From Paenibacillus sp. Marseille-Q4541 (lineage in GTDB: Bacteria; Bacillota; Bacilli; Paenibacillales; Paenibacillaceae), in assembly GCF_018310695.1 (NCBI RefSeq), contig NZ_JAGXCY010000002.1:62001-126000 (forward strand): a stretch of 64,000 nt of DNA, given 5' to 3'. This document shows, piece by piece, positions 34,910 through 44,800 of the stretch. The position numbers and the translations under genes were made by a program. The notes under the pieces were generated by a model. The model ran no database searches and had not been told where the DNA came from. It saw only the letters and a list, made by a program, of their open reading frames with translations. Within the stretch, counting starts at the first letter, position 1. Every line of letters starts with the position of its first letter.

Positions 34910-35794
34910 TCACATACTGATCTCTTGAATTAACCGAGGAAGCCACTCTTCCAGCGAGTCAAACTCAAACCCCGCCTTTTGTGCAAGTTTGGTATTCATA
35001 TACCAAGGGGCTGAAATCCCGAATGGGGAAGCGTGCTCTTTCTCTGTATCGGACTGAATACGCGCCTTCTTTCCTGTTGCCTGTTCAATGAGATGAATTA
35101 ACCTTTCGAGTTGAACTGTACCGTTTGAGGCTGCGTTAACTGGACCTGTAATGTCGCTATCCTTTAACCACCCCAGAAAACGTGCCGCTTCCGAGGAATG
35201 GATAAACCCGAGATCTGCCTTTACATTGGGTATACCTATCGGTAATTCCTGCTGTACATGTTCAACATGGAAATGAAGACGCTTCGTGTAATCATGCGGA
35301 CCTAATACGATCGGGAAGCGGACACATACTACAGGGAATGAGGCTTTTTGCATAAACACTGCTTCAGCTTGTCTTTTCCCTTCCTGGTAACTGACTTGAT
35401 CTTTTCCTTTATATTCGACCGGATAGGTATAAGGATCAAAATCTTTTTCCTTAAAACCACCCTCACCCTGCTCTCCTGCCTCATAGACGGAAAGACTTGA
35501 AGTGAAAATATATCGTTTGACTCCTTCAAAATGTTGTACTGCTTTCTGTGCATCTTCGGCGGAGTAGCAAATGTTATCGTATACGACATCCCAGTTCTCC
35601 AGCTTAGCAGCAAGTGCCAAAGCATTATCATCTTCTCGATCCAGAATGAGATGCTTCACTTCCGGTCCGAACGGAAACGGATTGTTCCCTCTGCTAGCAA
35701 CCGTGATTTCTACATCACTTTGATCTAGCAAAAACTCCACCAGAGATTTACCGAAAAAACGGGTTCCACCAAACACTAATACCTTATCACTCAT
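34910..35794 (-). CDS. NAD-dependent epimerase/dehydratase family protein
   Basis: A 294-residue extended short-chain dehydrogenase. The NAD(P)-binding start is VLVFGGTRFFGKSLVEFLL (a GGTRFFG variant of GxxGxxG). YIFTSSLSVYEAGE is the substrate-side Ser segment, and the catalytic Tyr/Lys is SYQEGKRQAE. This GGTRFFG type often acts on isoprenoid or sugar-nucleotide like substrates or serves as an RNA-binding or structural protein, and the true substrate cannot be assigned. It is a single gene, divergent from the germination operon. Confidence 0.85.
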   Translation of the reverse strand: MSDKVLVFGGTRFFGKSLVEFLLDQSDVEITVASRGNNPFPFGPEVKHLILDREDDNALALAAKLENWDVVYDNICYSAEDAQKAVQHFEGVKRYIFTSSLSVYEAGEQGEGGFKEKDFDPYTYPVEYKGKDQVSYQEGKRQAEAVFMQKASFPVVCVRFPIVLGPHDYTKRLHFHVEHVQQELPIGIPNVKADLGFIHSSEAARFLGWLKDSDITGPVNAASNGTVQLERLIHLIEQATGKKARIQSDTEKEHASPFGISAPWYMNTKLAQKAGFEFDSLEEWLPRLIQEISM

Positions 35795-35909
35795 AACTTA
35801 TCCCTCCCAAATCCTAATTTATATTAAATCCCAAGACTGACCACTACTCTATTAGTAAACGATGAAATGAGCTAAAAAGATACGTACAAGACTATTTTTT
35901 TATCCCTGT

Positions 35910-35939
35910 GCATATTTAAAATTTGGAAAACAAATGATA
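35910..35939 (+). promoter_or_regulatory. Candidate forespore (sigma-G-like) promoter of the germination operon
   Basis: GCATA, an 18-base spacer and AATGATA resemble the sigma-G consensus gHATR-18-CATWMTA (perfect -35, five of seven at -10). It lies about 33 bases before the GTG start proposed for the first gene. Sigma-G normally drives germinant receptor operons, so this is plausible but was judged by eye. Confidence 0.4.
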
Positions 35940-35972
35940 ACAGATATTGGAGTTCGTCTGGAGGGTATTCGA

Positions 35973-37301
35973 GTGAATGTATTGCAAAAGTTAAACCATC
36001 ATTTTAATAACAACGCAGATTACTTTAATGTGAATATTACATTGAAAGGGACTCGTGTGCATTTAATTGGACTCACTTCTTTGGTGGATCTGCCAAGAAC
36101 AATAACCTTACTCAAACTGCAGACCACAGAAATGGATGAGGTAAAAACAAACGCGCCTTCATTGCTGAATCCAACAAATCACAAAACGAATTTCGATATA
36201 GATTCCCTTATATCAAGCATCCTCCTGGGAAACGTACTTATTTGTGATCCTGTGAGCAATACTTACAATACTTTTAACCCGATTAAGAAGGAAGTAACCC
36301 GGTCCATTGAAGGACCCATCACAGAAAATGCACTGTTTGGCTCAGGTAGTTCTTTCCTCGAAGATGTTCATACGAATGTAGGAATTCTTCGTAAACATGT
36401 AACTGATCCTTATCTAAAGGTTCAGTCTTTCTCGGTAGGAACGAACCAGCCAAAGACACTGATTTTAGTTTACATTGAAAATCGGGTAAAGCCGGAACTG
36501 CTCAAAAATATACAGACGAAAATAGAAGCTGGATTATCCCAAAATGTAGATCACCTGCAGCATTTACAAAAGATGATTCATTCCTCTTCCTGGACATTTT
36601 TACCGAAATTCAATTCAACGGAACTTCCTCAAAACGCGGCCCAAGCTTTAAATCAAGGAAAAGCAATTCTTATGTTAGACCGATTTCCATTAGCTTTGAT
36701 TCTTCCAAGTCTAATCGGTGATATGTTCTGTTTGACAGATGATCACAATTATTCATTGCCCTTTATGATTCTGATTCGGACTCTCAGGGTTATGGGAGTA
36801 CTCATTGCAGTCCTTATTCCTGGACTTTATGTTGCCCTTGTATCTGTTAATCCAGAGGTATTGAGATTTGAACTTGCCCTTTCGGTGGCGAATAGTAGAC
36901 AAGGTGTTCCTTACCCTGCCTTAGTTGAAACCTTGTTACTCATCATCGTTCTAGAGCTCATTTTGGAAGCCAGTGTACGTTTACCAAAAAGTGTCGGACC
37001 TACAATTACGATGGTGGGCGGAATTATCCTTGGACAAGCTGCTGTTACAGCGAAACTAGTCAGCAGTCTGCTCATCATTATTCTAGCCGGCACAACCATT
37101 GCCTCCTCAACTGTAGTGGGCTTTGAAAATACGATTGCGATAAGGGCCTTTAAATATTTATTAATTGGTCTCGCCGCTATTTACGGAATGTTAGGCATTC
37201 TTGCAGGTATTGTCTTGATCTGTACCTATATGGGAAGTCAGACCAGCTTAGGGGTTCCCTATCTGTCATTGCCTAAAATCAATCAAAGGAATGGACGTTA
37301 A
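35973..37301 (+). CDS. Spore germination protein, GerA-type subunit
   Basis: About 442 residues. A soluble N-terminal domain (about 1-250, with KGTRVHLIGLTSLVDLPRTI, DSLISSILLGNVLI, EDVHTNVGILRKHVTDPYLKVQSFSVGTN and VYIENRVKPELL) precedes a membrane domain of about five segments (VLIAVLIPGLYVALVSVNPE, VLELILEASVRLPKSVGPT, IILGQAAVTAKLVS and others). It is the A subunit of a germinant receptor in the inner spore membrane. The start is set at GTG because GGAGGG lies seven bases ahead; an ATG at 35934 has no ribosome site. It directly abuts the B subunit gene. The germinant is unknown. Confidence 0.9.
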   Translation: MNVLQKLNHHFNNNADYFNVNITLKGTRVHLIGLTSLVDLPRTITLLKLQTTEMDEVKTNAPSLLNPTNHKTNFDIDSLISSILLGNVLICDPVSNTYNTFNPIKKEVTRSIEGPITENALFGSGSSFLEDVHTNVGILRKHVTDPYLKVQSFSVGTNQPKTLILVYIENRVKPELLKNIQTKIEAGLSQNVDHLQHLQKMIHSSSWTFLPKFNSTELPQNAAQALNQGKAILMLDRFPLALILPSLIGDMFCLTDDHNYSLPFMILIRTLRVMGVLIAVLIPGLYVALVSVNPEVLRFELALSVANSRQGVPYPALVETLLLIIVLELILEASVRLPKSVGPTITMVGGIILGQAAVTAKLVSSLLIIILAGTTIASSTVVGFENTIAIRAFKYLLIGLAAIYGMLGILAGIVLICTYMGSQTSLGVPYLSLPKINQRNGR

Positions 37302-38405
37302 ATGGATAGAAAGGGTTTTCCAGCCGCAGTCCTATATGTGATTTGCCAATTGGGCCTTGTCTTCTTTCTATACCCAGCCGATTTGATCGGAAGTATGGAA
37401 ACAGGTCATTCCCTTGGGATTTTACTAGGAATACTCGTACACTTTCTTATGATCACGATCTATATAAAAGGATTGAATCTTGCTAAACGTAAAGATGTTC
37501 TCGAAATCTTTTCTAACACGAGTCGAATTTTAGCTTGGATTTGTTTACTGCCTGTCTTTTTTTACACTGCATCTGCGTTCATCATTACTATTCGAGCTTA
37601 TTCAGAAATGCTGATCCTTGTATTTTTACCCAATACTCCCGTCTGGGCCATCTTGCTCTTACTCATCACCATATCTTGCATTATCGTTTTGCAAGGGATA
37701 CAGAGCATGGCCAGAACAGCTCTGCTTGCAGGTGTATTATTTATCCTGCCAATCGTGTTTGTACTTTGCTTATCTTTTCAAAATGCAGATTGGCGCTTTG
37801 CGCTGCCACTTGTCGACCGTTATCAAACTTTTTTCGTGAGTGATAACCTGTATCAGACGAGTTTATCCGTCTTTGCTGGTGGCTTTTTGTTTTTGGGTTT
37901 TCTTCCATCTTCAATGGACATCCGTATTCGTAAAATTTGGTACGTAAACCTGCTCATGCTACCCATGTACTTCTTGTCTGTATATCTCCCCTTACTGACT
38001 TTTGGGCAGGCTTCCGCCAAACTTTATGAATTTCCTGTCCTTATGACTATTGATACGTTAAATATTACTTGGTTAATGTTTGACCGAGCTACGATCTTTT
38101 TCCTGCTTAGTATAGTAGGCTTAGCCATACTATTTATGGGTATATGTCTGTGGATGCTGGGAGTGATGATGAAACGTGCTATCCCACTGATCCCCACCTC
38201 GTATATCATTGTCGGTTTGACTGTAGTCTTATTCTGTATCTCTGTTGCAATTCCGAACTGGGTATATTTACGAAATTTCCAAACCTATCTTGCCCCGCTA
38301 AGACTCTACGTTCTGTTAGGCGTCCCACTGTTGACGCTTTGGCTCGGCTTAAGATTGAAGCGCAAAAACAGTCGTAAAACGAATCGTAAGACAGAGGTGA
38401 TATAA
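37302..38405 (+). CDS. Spore germination permease, GerB-type subunit
   Basis: A 367-residue protein with about ten membrane helices, of the amino acid/polyamine/organocation-like GerAB family. Its ATG immediately follows the stop of the A subunit. Features are LYPADLIGSMETGHSLGILLGILVH near the start, EMLILVFLPNTPVWAILLLLI, and ASAKLYEFPVLMTIDTLNITW near residues 230-250. The B subunit is thought to bind the germinant. The end carries a basic tail RLKRKNSRKTNRKTE. Confidence 0.9.
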   Translation: MDRKGFPAAVLYVICQLGLVFFLYPADLIGSMETGHSLGILLGILVHFLMITIYIKGLNLAKRKDVLEIFSNTSRILAWICLLPVFFYTASAFIITIRAYSEMLILVFLPNTPVWAILLLLITISCIIVLQGIQSMARTALLAGVLFILPIVFVLCLSFQNADWRFALPLVDRYQTFFVSDNLYQTSLSVFAGGFLFLGFLPSSMDIRIRKIWYVNLLMLPMYFLSVYLPLLTFGQASAKLYEFPVLMTIDTLNITWLMFDRATIFFLLSIVGLAILFMGICLWMLGVMMKRAIPLIPTSYIIVGLTVVLFCISVAIPNWVYLRNFQTYLAPLRLYVLLGVPLLTLWLGLRLKRKNSRKTNRKTEVI

Positions 38406-38406
38406 T

Positions 38407-39489
38407 TTGAACTCTCACTTAAAAATACGCTCTTCATTACGACGGATTGCCATCCTCATCCTCGTTTTCCCTCTGCTTAGCGGCTGCTGGGATATTAAAG
38501 ATATTAATCACAGGTCCCTGCCGGTCATGATGGGAATATCATTAACAGATGAGCATAAATACAAAGTGTTTCTAGATATCCCTTCTACAGGAGAAACAGG
38601 TTCCGTCAACATTGTTTCGGAAACAGGCGAAACGATCAATGACATTATAGACCGAATTAGTATGAATATGGAGTCCCAAGTCGATCTACTACATCTGAAA
38701 ATTATTCTAGTGGATAAAAGTTTTGCACAAGATGGAATGGATGACATTATCTCTGGATTCATGCGTTCAAGGAACATTTCTTCCAAAACACTCCTTGTCA
38801 TCAGTGATGAAAGTTTGGATGATTTTTTTGGTATAATTGCAAATAAACCGGAACAAACCGGAAATTCAATTTACGATTTTTTCGAGAAAAATGCAGGTTG
38901 GAATCCCCAAATGACAGATACACGGATCTGGCAAGTTTTCCGTAGTATTCATTCTTACACTAGAGACGTAGTCGTACCTATCGTTCGAGCAGGCAAGTCG
39001 ACAAACTTCACTTATCTAGGTTCTGCCATCATCAAAAACGGGAAAATGCAGGGACAACTCACAGCGCCGGAGACGTTGATGACAAATGCCTATTATGGGG
39101 AAAGTGTTCATGGCAAGATCGAAGTCATGGATGAAGCTACGGTTCAGATCATGAGCAATGAATTATCACATAAAACTTGGATGAAGGACGATCAGCCTTT
39201 TATACGCAGTTCCATGAAATTAAAAGTGACCATATTAGAGACCAAAGGCCATCCCAGCGAAGAAGATATCAAAAAAAACCTAGAAAAAATGCTAAAGCTG
39301 CGTCTCAAAAATGTTTTGCAAAAATCGATAGCGAATGAAGCTGACATTTTGGCGATTGGACAGCTGTTCAGGACACAACTTCCCCGTGCTGAATTAAGAA
39401 AGTGGAGAGAAAAATATTATCCTCATCTGGATTATGAACTTGAGGTAAAGACAATTATTGAGAATAGAGGAAATCTCAAATCCCTATAA
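38407..39489 (+). CDS. Spore germination lipoprotein, Ger(x)C family
   Basis: A 360-residue protein with signal sequence and lipobox LLSGCWDIKDINH (Cys about residue 27; the GCWD start is a GerC hallmark). The body has the family layout, including GLSVSETGETINDIIDRISM-like repeats of the N-terminal domain, MRSRNISSKTLLVISDES and the C-terminal helical domain with KKNLEKMLKLRLKNVL and YPHLDYELEVKTIIEN. Start is TTG, with GAGGTGATA ahead of it. It completes the receptor operon of A, B and C subunits and is anchored at the outer face of the inner spore membrane. Confidence 0.9.
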   Translation: MNSHLKIRSSLRRIAILILVFPLLSGCWDIKDINHRSLPVMMGISLTDEHKYKVFLDIPSTGETGSVNIVSETGETINDIIDRISMNMESQVDLLHLKIILVDKSFAQDGMDDIISGFMRSRNISSKTLLVISDESLDDFFGIIANKPEQTGNSIYDFFEKNAGWNPQMTDTRIWQVFRSIHSYTRDVVVPIVRAGKSTNFTYLGSAIIKNGKMQGQLTAPETLMTNAYYGESVHGKIEVMDEATVQIMSNELSHKTWMKDDQPFIRSSMKLKVTILETKGHPSEEDIKKNLEKMLKLRLKNVLQKSIANEADILAIGQLFRTQLPRAELRKWREKYYPHLDYELEVKTIIENRGNLKSL

Positions 39490-39527
39490 TAAAAAAGCAG
39501 AGAGAATTAGTTGCATTCCCTCTGCTT
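39490..39527. terminator. Terminator between the germination operon and the MFS gene
   Basis: AGCAGAG pairs with CTCTGCT (inner GGAAT/ATT mismatch region). On the - strand it is followed by six T and ends the MFS gene; on the + strand the same hairpin follows the GerC stop codon. Confidence 0.75.
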
Positions 39528-39560
39528 ACGATCTAATTGTATTTAGTTAGGATCTATCGT

Positions 39561-40787
39561 CTAGACAACTCTTTTCCGTTGATCGCCCGACTCTTTGAGT
39601 CCAGGAATCCGCTCATCTTTTCTAGCTCGAAGAGACAGAAGGAAACATAAGAACAGGACGATACCAGCAGAAACGTAAGGGAAGTTCAGATTAACATCAA
39701 ACAGAACACCGGCAACAACGGGACCTAAAATATTCCCCATGCTTGTAAATGCCGAGTTGAGACCTGCCACGTAACCTTGTTGCTCCATAGCCATTTTGGA
39801 CATCTGCGTACTGATCGTCGGCCTAAGAATATCAATGGCCAGAAATACGATAAATGTAACGAGCAGAATCATCCAATACTCGTGAACAAAGAGCGTAAGG
39901 ACGATGAAAAGTCCTGCCATGAATAAACAGAAGGAAACGACGTTCTTCTCACCAAACTTGTTCAGAATCCAACCAAATACCGTAATCTGAACAACAGCAC
40001 CTGCAATGGATCCAAACGTAATAATAATAGCTATATCTTTTGCGCTAAAACCGAATTTATGATCTACAAACAATCCAAATACGGTTTCGTAATTCGCAAG
40101 TCCAAATGATGCCACGAGTACTATAATGAGTGCAAGAAAATAAGGTTCACGATAAGAATAGGCAAGCTGGGTAAACAGGTTTTGTTTCGGTAACTTTACA
40201 GCTTCTTTTTGCTGTTCCAATTGTGGCTTAGATTCCGGCAGAACTAGCATAGTGATGATTGCCGCCACCGTACCAGCCACAGCTGCTGCATAAAAAGGAA
40301 CCCTGATCCCAAACTCAGCGATAAATCCACCGATTCCAGGTCCAATAATAAATCCTGTAGTAATCGCAGCATTGATGAATCCCATTCCTTTACCGCGTTC
40401 TTCACCTGTAGTTACATCTGCCGTATAAGCCATTACCGCTGGCATGATGAGTGCAGCTCCAATACCGCCAAGCATTCTAGCCGCAAACAGGAAAAATGGA
40501 GTATTACTAAGTCCAAACATAAGCTCGGATACGGCAAAAACGAGCATACCAATGACGATAATTTTTTTACGGCCCCAAGTATCTGAGAGCCTTCCCGCCA
40601 GAGGCGAGAAAAGCAGTTGTGTAAATGAAAATGCAGCAACAAGAAGACCTACTACACTTCCACTGATATGCAGTACATCCATATAGGTTGGCATAATCGG
40701 AACGACAAGTCCTATCCCCATGAATACCAGAAAGATGTTTAGCATGAGCAGCAGTATAGCTCCTCTGTTCCTTAACATTAAAGACAT
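39561..40787 (-). CDS. MFS drug efflux transporter (Bmr/NorA type)
   Basis: A 408-residue major facilitator with twelve membrane helices. Motif A is GRLSDTWGRKKIIVIGMLV between helices 2 and 3, motif C is FIIGPGIGGFIAEFG in helix 5, typical of drug:proton antiporters, and the N-terminal VFMGIGLVVPIMPTYM matches helix 1 of the Bmr/Blt/NorA group. It is downstream of and co-transcribed with a MarR repressor (46-base gap). The drug substrate is not predictable. Confidence 0.9.
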   Translation of the reverse strand: MSLMLRNRGAILLLMLNIFLVFMGIGLVVPIMPTYMDVLHISGSVVGLLVAAFSFTQLLFSPLAGRLSDTWGRKKIIVIGMLVFAVSELMFGLSNTPFFLFAARMLGGIGAALIMPAVMAYTADVTTGEERGKGMGFINAAITTGFIIGPGIGGFIAEFGIRVPFYAAAVAGTVAAIITMLVLPESKPQLEQQKEAVKLPKQNLFTQLAYSYREPYFLALIIVLVASFGLANYETVFGLFVDHKFGFSAKDIAIIITFGSIAGAVVQITVFGWILNKFGEKNVVSFCLFMAGLFIVLTLFVHEYWMILLVTFIVFLAIDILRPTISTQMSKMAMEQQGYVAGLNSAFTSMGNILGPVVAGVLFDVNLNFPYVSAGIVLFLCFLLSLRARKDERIPGLKESGDQRKRVV

Positions 40788-40833
40788 ATTTCTTATCCTC
40801 CATCATGTAAAATCATACGTTGTTAACTTTCTA

Positions 40834-41286
40834 TTATTGTTTGCTTTTCTTGATTACTTGATTAATTTTTTCCATTGTATTCGTCATATGAACTAGATCT
40901 TCTATTTCAATTTTGGAATAATATTTCTCAATCATTTGAGCATCAATTTCTTCTAGTGTCGCAATAAACTGTTTTCCTTTTTCACCTAGGACAATAAAAG
41001 ATTCCCGTCTGTTATCTTGGTTCACAATCTTCGTGATCATCTCTTGCTGCTCTAGCTTCGTCAGTACTTGGCTCACGGCACTTTTCGTAATATCAAATTC
41101 ATGAGCAATTTGTGCTGCAGTCAATCGATCACGACTGGATATATAAATCAGGACGACTTCCTGTTGAGAAGTGAGATGAAAATCATCCAATTCTTTGACT
41201 TCTTTCGTAATAAGTACATTAAACTCATCAAGCATCCGATTCATATTCTTTACTACTTTTCGATACTCATTCAAAAGCATTCTCAT
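40834..41286 (-). CDS. MarR family transcriptional regulator
   Basis: A 150-residue winged-helix repressor. The core is LTAAQIAHEFDITKSAVSQVLTKLEQQEMITK (recognition helix) followed by the wing VNQDNRRESFIVLGEKGKQFI. Terminal helices form the dimer interface. It precedes the MFS transporter gene in one operon. A 19-bp palindrome just downstream of a near-consensus promoter lies 15 bases upstream of its ATG, so it is very likely the repressor of both genes. Confidence 0.93.
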   Translation of the reverse strand: MRMLLNEYRKVVKNMNRMLDEFNVLITKEVKELDDFHLTSQQEVVLIYISSRDRLTAAQIAHEFDITKSAVSQVLTKLEQQEMITKIVNQDNRRESFIVLGEKGKQFIATLEEIDAQMIEKYYSKIEIEDLVHMTNTMEKINQVIKKSKQ

Positions 41287-41300
41287 CTCCCTTCCGTTAG

Positions 41301-41319
41301 TTTAGTTAACTTAACTAAA
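41301..41319. promoter_or_regulatory. 19-bp palindromic MarR operator
   Basis: TTTAGTTAA-C-TTAACTAAA is a perfect inverted repeat around one central base. It begins five bases downstream of the -10 box, over the expected transcription start of the marR-MFS operon. Confidence 0.78.
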
Positions 41320-41323
41320 TCAT

Positions 41324-41351
41324 ATTATATCCCGAAGCGGTTACTTGTCAA
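41324..41351 (-). promoter_or_regulatory. Sigma-A promoter of the marR-MFS operon
   Basis: On the - strand a perfect TTGACA and a perfect TATAAT are 16 bases apart, ending next to the palindromic operator. Confidence 0.88.
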
Positions 41352-41505
41352 CTCCTGTTGATACGTAATGTTTGGATAGATACGTGGGTTGAATGAATGA
41401 TGTAATACGTAGATAGATGCTGGATTGGATTTTATTGTTTTGAATTTTTCATACGTTGAAATAAGATAATATTTGTTAGTTACTCCAGTATCATATTGTT
41501 ATTGC

Positions 41506-41539
41506 TAAAAAACAGGTTTGTCATAATGACAAACCTGTT
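41506..41539 (-). terminator. Terminator of the siderophore operon
   Basis: A 14-bp perfect inverted repeat AACAGGTTTGTCAT / ATGACAAACCTGTT is followed on the - strand by a T-run, 43 bases past the MbtH-like stop codon. Confidence 0.92.
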
Positions 41540-41581
41540 TATCGTTCTATTGTGAACTTTTCATCATCTTAATTTATTAGT

Positions 41582-41791
41582 TCATTTCGTTCGAAGACTT
41601 TTAGGGCGTAAATCAGTCCAATTTGCCTCAATGTATTGCTGACATGAGCTTCGGCTCTCCGTACCATACACAATCATCCATCCCCCTGGCACTTCGATTT
41701 CTTCCGGCCACATAGAATACTGTTCCTCTTCGTTCATCAGGACAACAAAATTACCGTTCGGACGATCAAGCAGATTTGCCACCTTATTCAC
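41582..41791 (-). CDS. MbtH-like NRPS accessory protein
   Basis: A 69-residue protein of the MbtH family. Signatures are NGNFVVLMNEEEQYSMWPEEIEVPGGW (NxEgQySlWP, then VP.GW) and the C-terminal NWTDLRPKSLR. These proteins bind and activate NRPS adenylation domains. It is the last gene of the siderophore operon, 26 bases behind dhbF, and should stimulate DhbF. Confidence 0.94.
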   Translation of the reverse strand: MNKVANLLDRPNGNFVVLMNEEEQYSMWPEEIEVPGGWMIVYGTESRSSCQQYIEANWTDLRPKSLRTK

Positions 41792-41817
41792 TCCTTTTAT
41801 ATTATCGTTAATACCGT

Positions 41818-44800
41818 TTAGTACACTCGGCTAGACTGTAAATGATAACGAAGTTTTTCGGCAACGATGGGTCCCATCTCGGATAATGGAATTGGCTGAC
41901 ACATATCTTTATGCCGACAATGAATATTGTGTTTTTCCATCTTTCCTTTCATGTAAGGCTTCCACGCATCGGGTGAAATGGGTTCAAACCAATCCGGAAT
42001 AATCGTGGATCTGAAAAATAATACATCCCCCTGATATTGACCTGGCTTGTATTCCCCGAGAAGTCGTACCGAATTCACATAGGTTTCTTTCAAATTGAGT
42101 ATCGTTTCCTCCGTTAGACTGGCTATTGCACTGCCGTCCCTTTTAAGGATTTCCATTGCTCCTGCCATCGTCAGTTTCTCATCGATCATATCCGGATCAT
42201 ACCCACCCAGAGCCAAAAGGGCGATTAAAGCTTCCTCTTCGTCTGGGCCTTTCCCTAGCGGCAGAAAATGTCCAGGATAGGCATCAAACATACACAATAA
42301 TGCTACCTCTTCCCCTTGCGATTCCAATAATACGGCCATGGCGTGGGCAACATTCCCTCCAAGGGACCAACCGAGTAGATGATAAGGTCCATGAGGCTGA
42401 ATCTCTCTAATGAGCTGAGTATATCCCTCAGCCATTTCCTCAAGTGTAGAAGGAAGCGTTGTTTTCTGGCCTATTCCTTTAGCCTGAAGACCATAGAGAG
42501 GAATATCAGAAGGAAGTGATTTCATAAGTCCCGCATAACACCAGCTCAGTCCACCTGCTGGATGAATGCAAAATAACGGGTTTCCCTCTCCTTTTTTTCG
42601 AAGCGGCAGCAAGGAATCTAGCGCATTTTGCTCTCCCCCCGTTTCCAGTCGTTCATACAGAGCTGCAACTGTTGGGGCTTCAAACAAAATTCCAATATTT
42701 AGCTCGGCACCAAGTGAATCCCGAATACGGCTCATGAGCTGGGCTGCTAGTAGCGAATGCCCGCCAAGATCGAAAAATCCATCATGGATCCCCACTCTGT
42801 CCACAGAGAGAACTTCAGCAAAAAGATCACAAAGCACTTCTTCCTGAGGGTTTCTTGGACCTTGATAATGATGCGATGTCCCATACTCAGGGGCGGGTAA
42901 TTTGTTTCGATCTAGTTTACCGTTATTGGTTAACGGGAGTTCGTTCATAACAACACAGGCCGATGGAATCATATAATCCGGAAGGTTACGGGCTGCATGC
43001 CGTTTCAACTCAGCCAGTTCAGGATGAGCACCAAGTGCAGGGACAAGGTAAGCAACGAGACGTTTATCTCCTGGGTTGTCTTCTCGAGCAATTACAGCAG
43101 CCTGTTCTATGGAAGGATGATGAATCAGAACACTTTCAATCTCACCCAGTTCAATTCGGAATCCGCGAATCTTTACCTGCTGATCTGCTCTCCCCATATA
43201 ATGAAGTGTTCCATCATGATTCTTTCTTGCAAGATCTCCGGTACGGTACATCCTGCCTCCTGCAAAAGGATTGGCGATAAACCGCTCTGCTGTCAGTACC
43301 GGTTTGCCTAAGTAACCTCGAGCAAGTCCTGCTCCGGCTACATACATCTCCCCTGTTACTCCTACAGGTACAGGTTGTAAATAATCATCAAGGACGTATA
43401 CCCTAAGATCTTTGATTGCCTCTCCTATGTTACTTGAGGCTTCTCTTTCCGCATCGATTTGTCTTAACGCCTTATAAGTGACATGGACTGTTGTTTCCGT
43501 TATTCCATACATGTTGACGAGTGTGGGCGCATGGTCCGGATGTCTTGCATACCAAGAATCCAATCTTGAAATTTCCAGTGCCTCACCGCCAAAAATAACA
43601 TAACGAAGCTGTATACTCGCTGACGAATCCGGCATATCCTGATCTGCTTGCATCAACTGATAAAAAGCAGATGGCGTCTGATTAAGCACCGTCACTCTCT
43701 CGCGAACAAGCAGTTCTAAAAAGTCGGCAGGAGAACGCCGAATGAGATCAGGAACGATAACGAGCTTTCCACCATACAGTAAGGCACCCCATATTTCCCA
43801 TACCGAAAAGTCAAAAGCATAGGAGTGAAAGAGTGTCCAGACATCCCTTTCATTAAACTGATAGTCTTGTTCTGTCGTTCGAAGAAGCCTGACTACATTC
43901 TGATGAGGAATGATAACTCCTTTCGGTTGACCCGTTGATCCAGAAGTATAGATAATGTAAGCACTGTTTTGTGAATGAAGCTTATCCTTCTTTCCATCTA
44001 CAGAATCACTATCCATGTATAAATTTGCTGCGGATTCATCACCTAACTCGTCCATAGTAGCCCGGTTATCTAGAACAAGGATCTCCGTTCCGCTAGCTAT
44101 GTTGCTGAACTGAGTCAGATGCTCCTGCATTGTAATTAAGCAAACGGGCTTCGCGTCTAGCATCATATAATCAATTCGCTCTGCAGGGTATGCTGGATCA
44201 AGAGGTAGATACACTCCTCCAGACTTGATTATCGCCAGAATAGATACGATCATATCAACCGATCTGGATATCGCGAGTGCAACTACTTTCTCAGGACCTA
44301 CCCCTGCACGAACCAGAAGGCGGGCCAGTTGATTGGCTCTCTCGTTCAGTTCCTGATAAGTAACATTCTCCTGATCAAAAGTCACCGCAATGTTTCGTGG
44401 TGTCTCCTTCACCTGATTCTCAAACCATTCAGCAAGGGTCGACTCTTGTATCTCTTGTCCAGCCCCGCCCCCTTGATGAAGTAGAGACTGTTTCTCTTCC
44501 TCATTCATAATCGGAATGTAGTCAATCAACTGATCAGGTCTTTTGACTGCATGTTCTAACAGAAGAATATAACGATCCGCCATTTTTTGAACGGTATCTT
44601 CAGAATAGAGATCTTTACTGAATTCTAGAAATCCTCGGATACCATCTGGTGAACCAGAATCCGTACGATATTCTCTCAATTCTAGCGTTAGATCAAACTT
44701 AGAAGAATCGGTGTGTGCCAGTTCAAGCTTTGTCTCAATACCTGATAATGATAGTTTAGGTTCCTCTGTATTTTGAAAAGCAAACATGATTTGAAACAAA

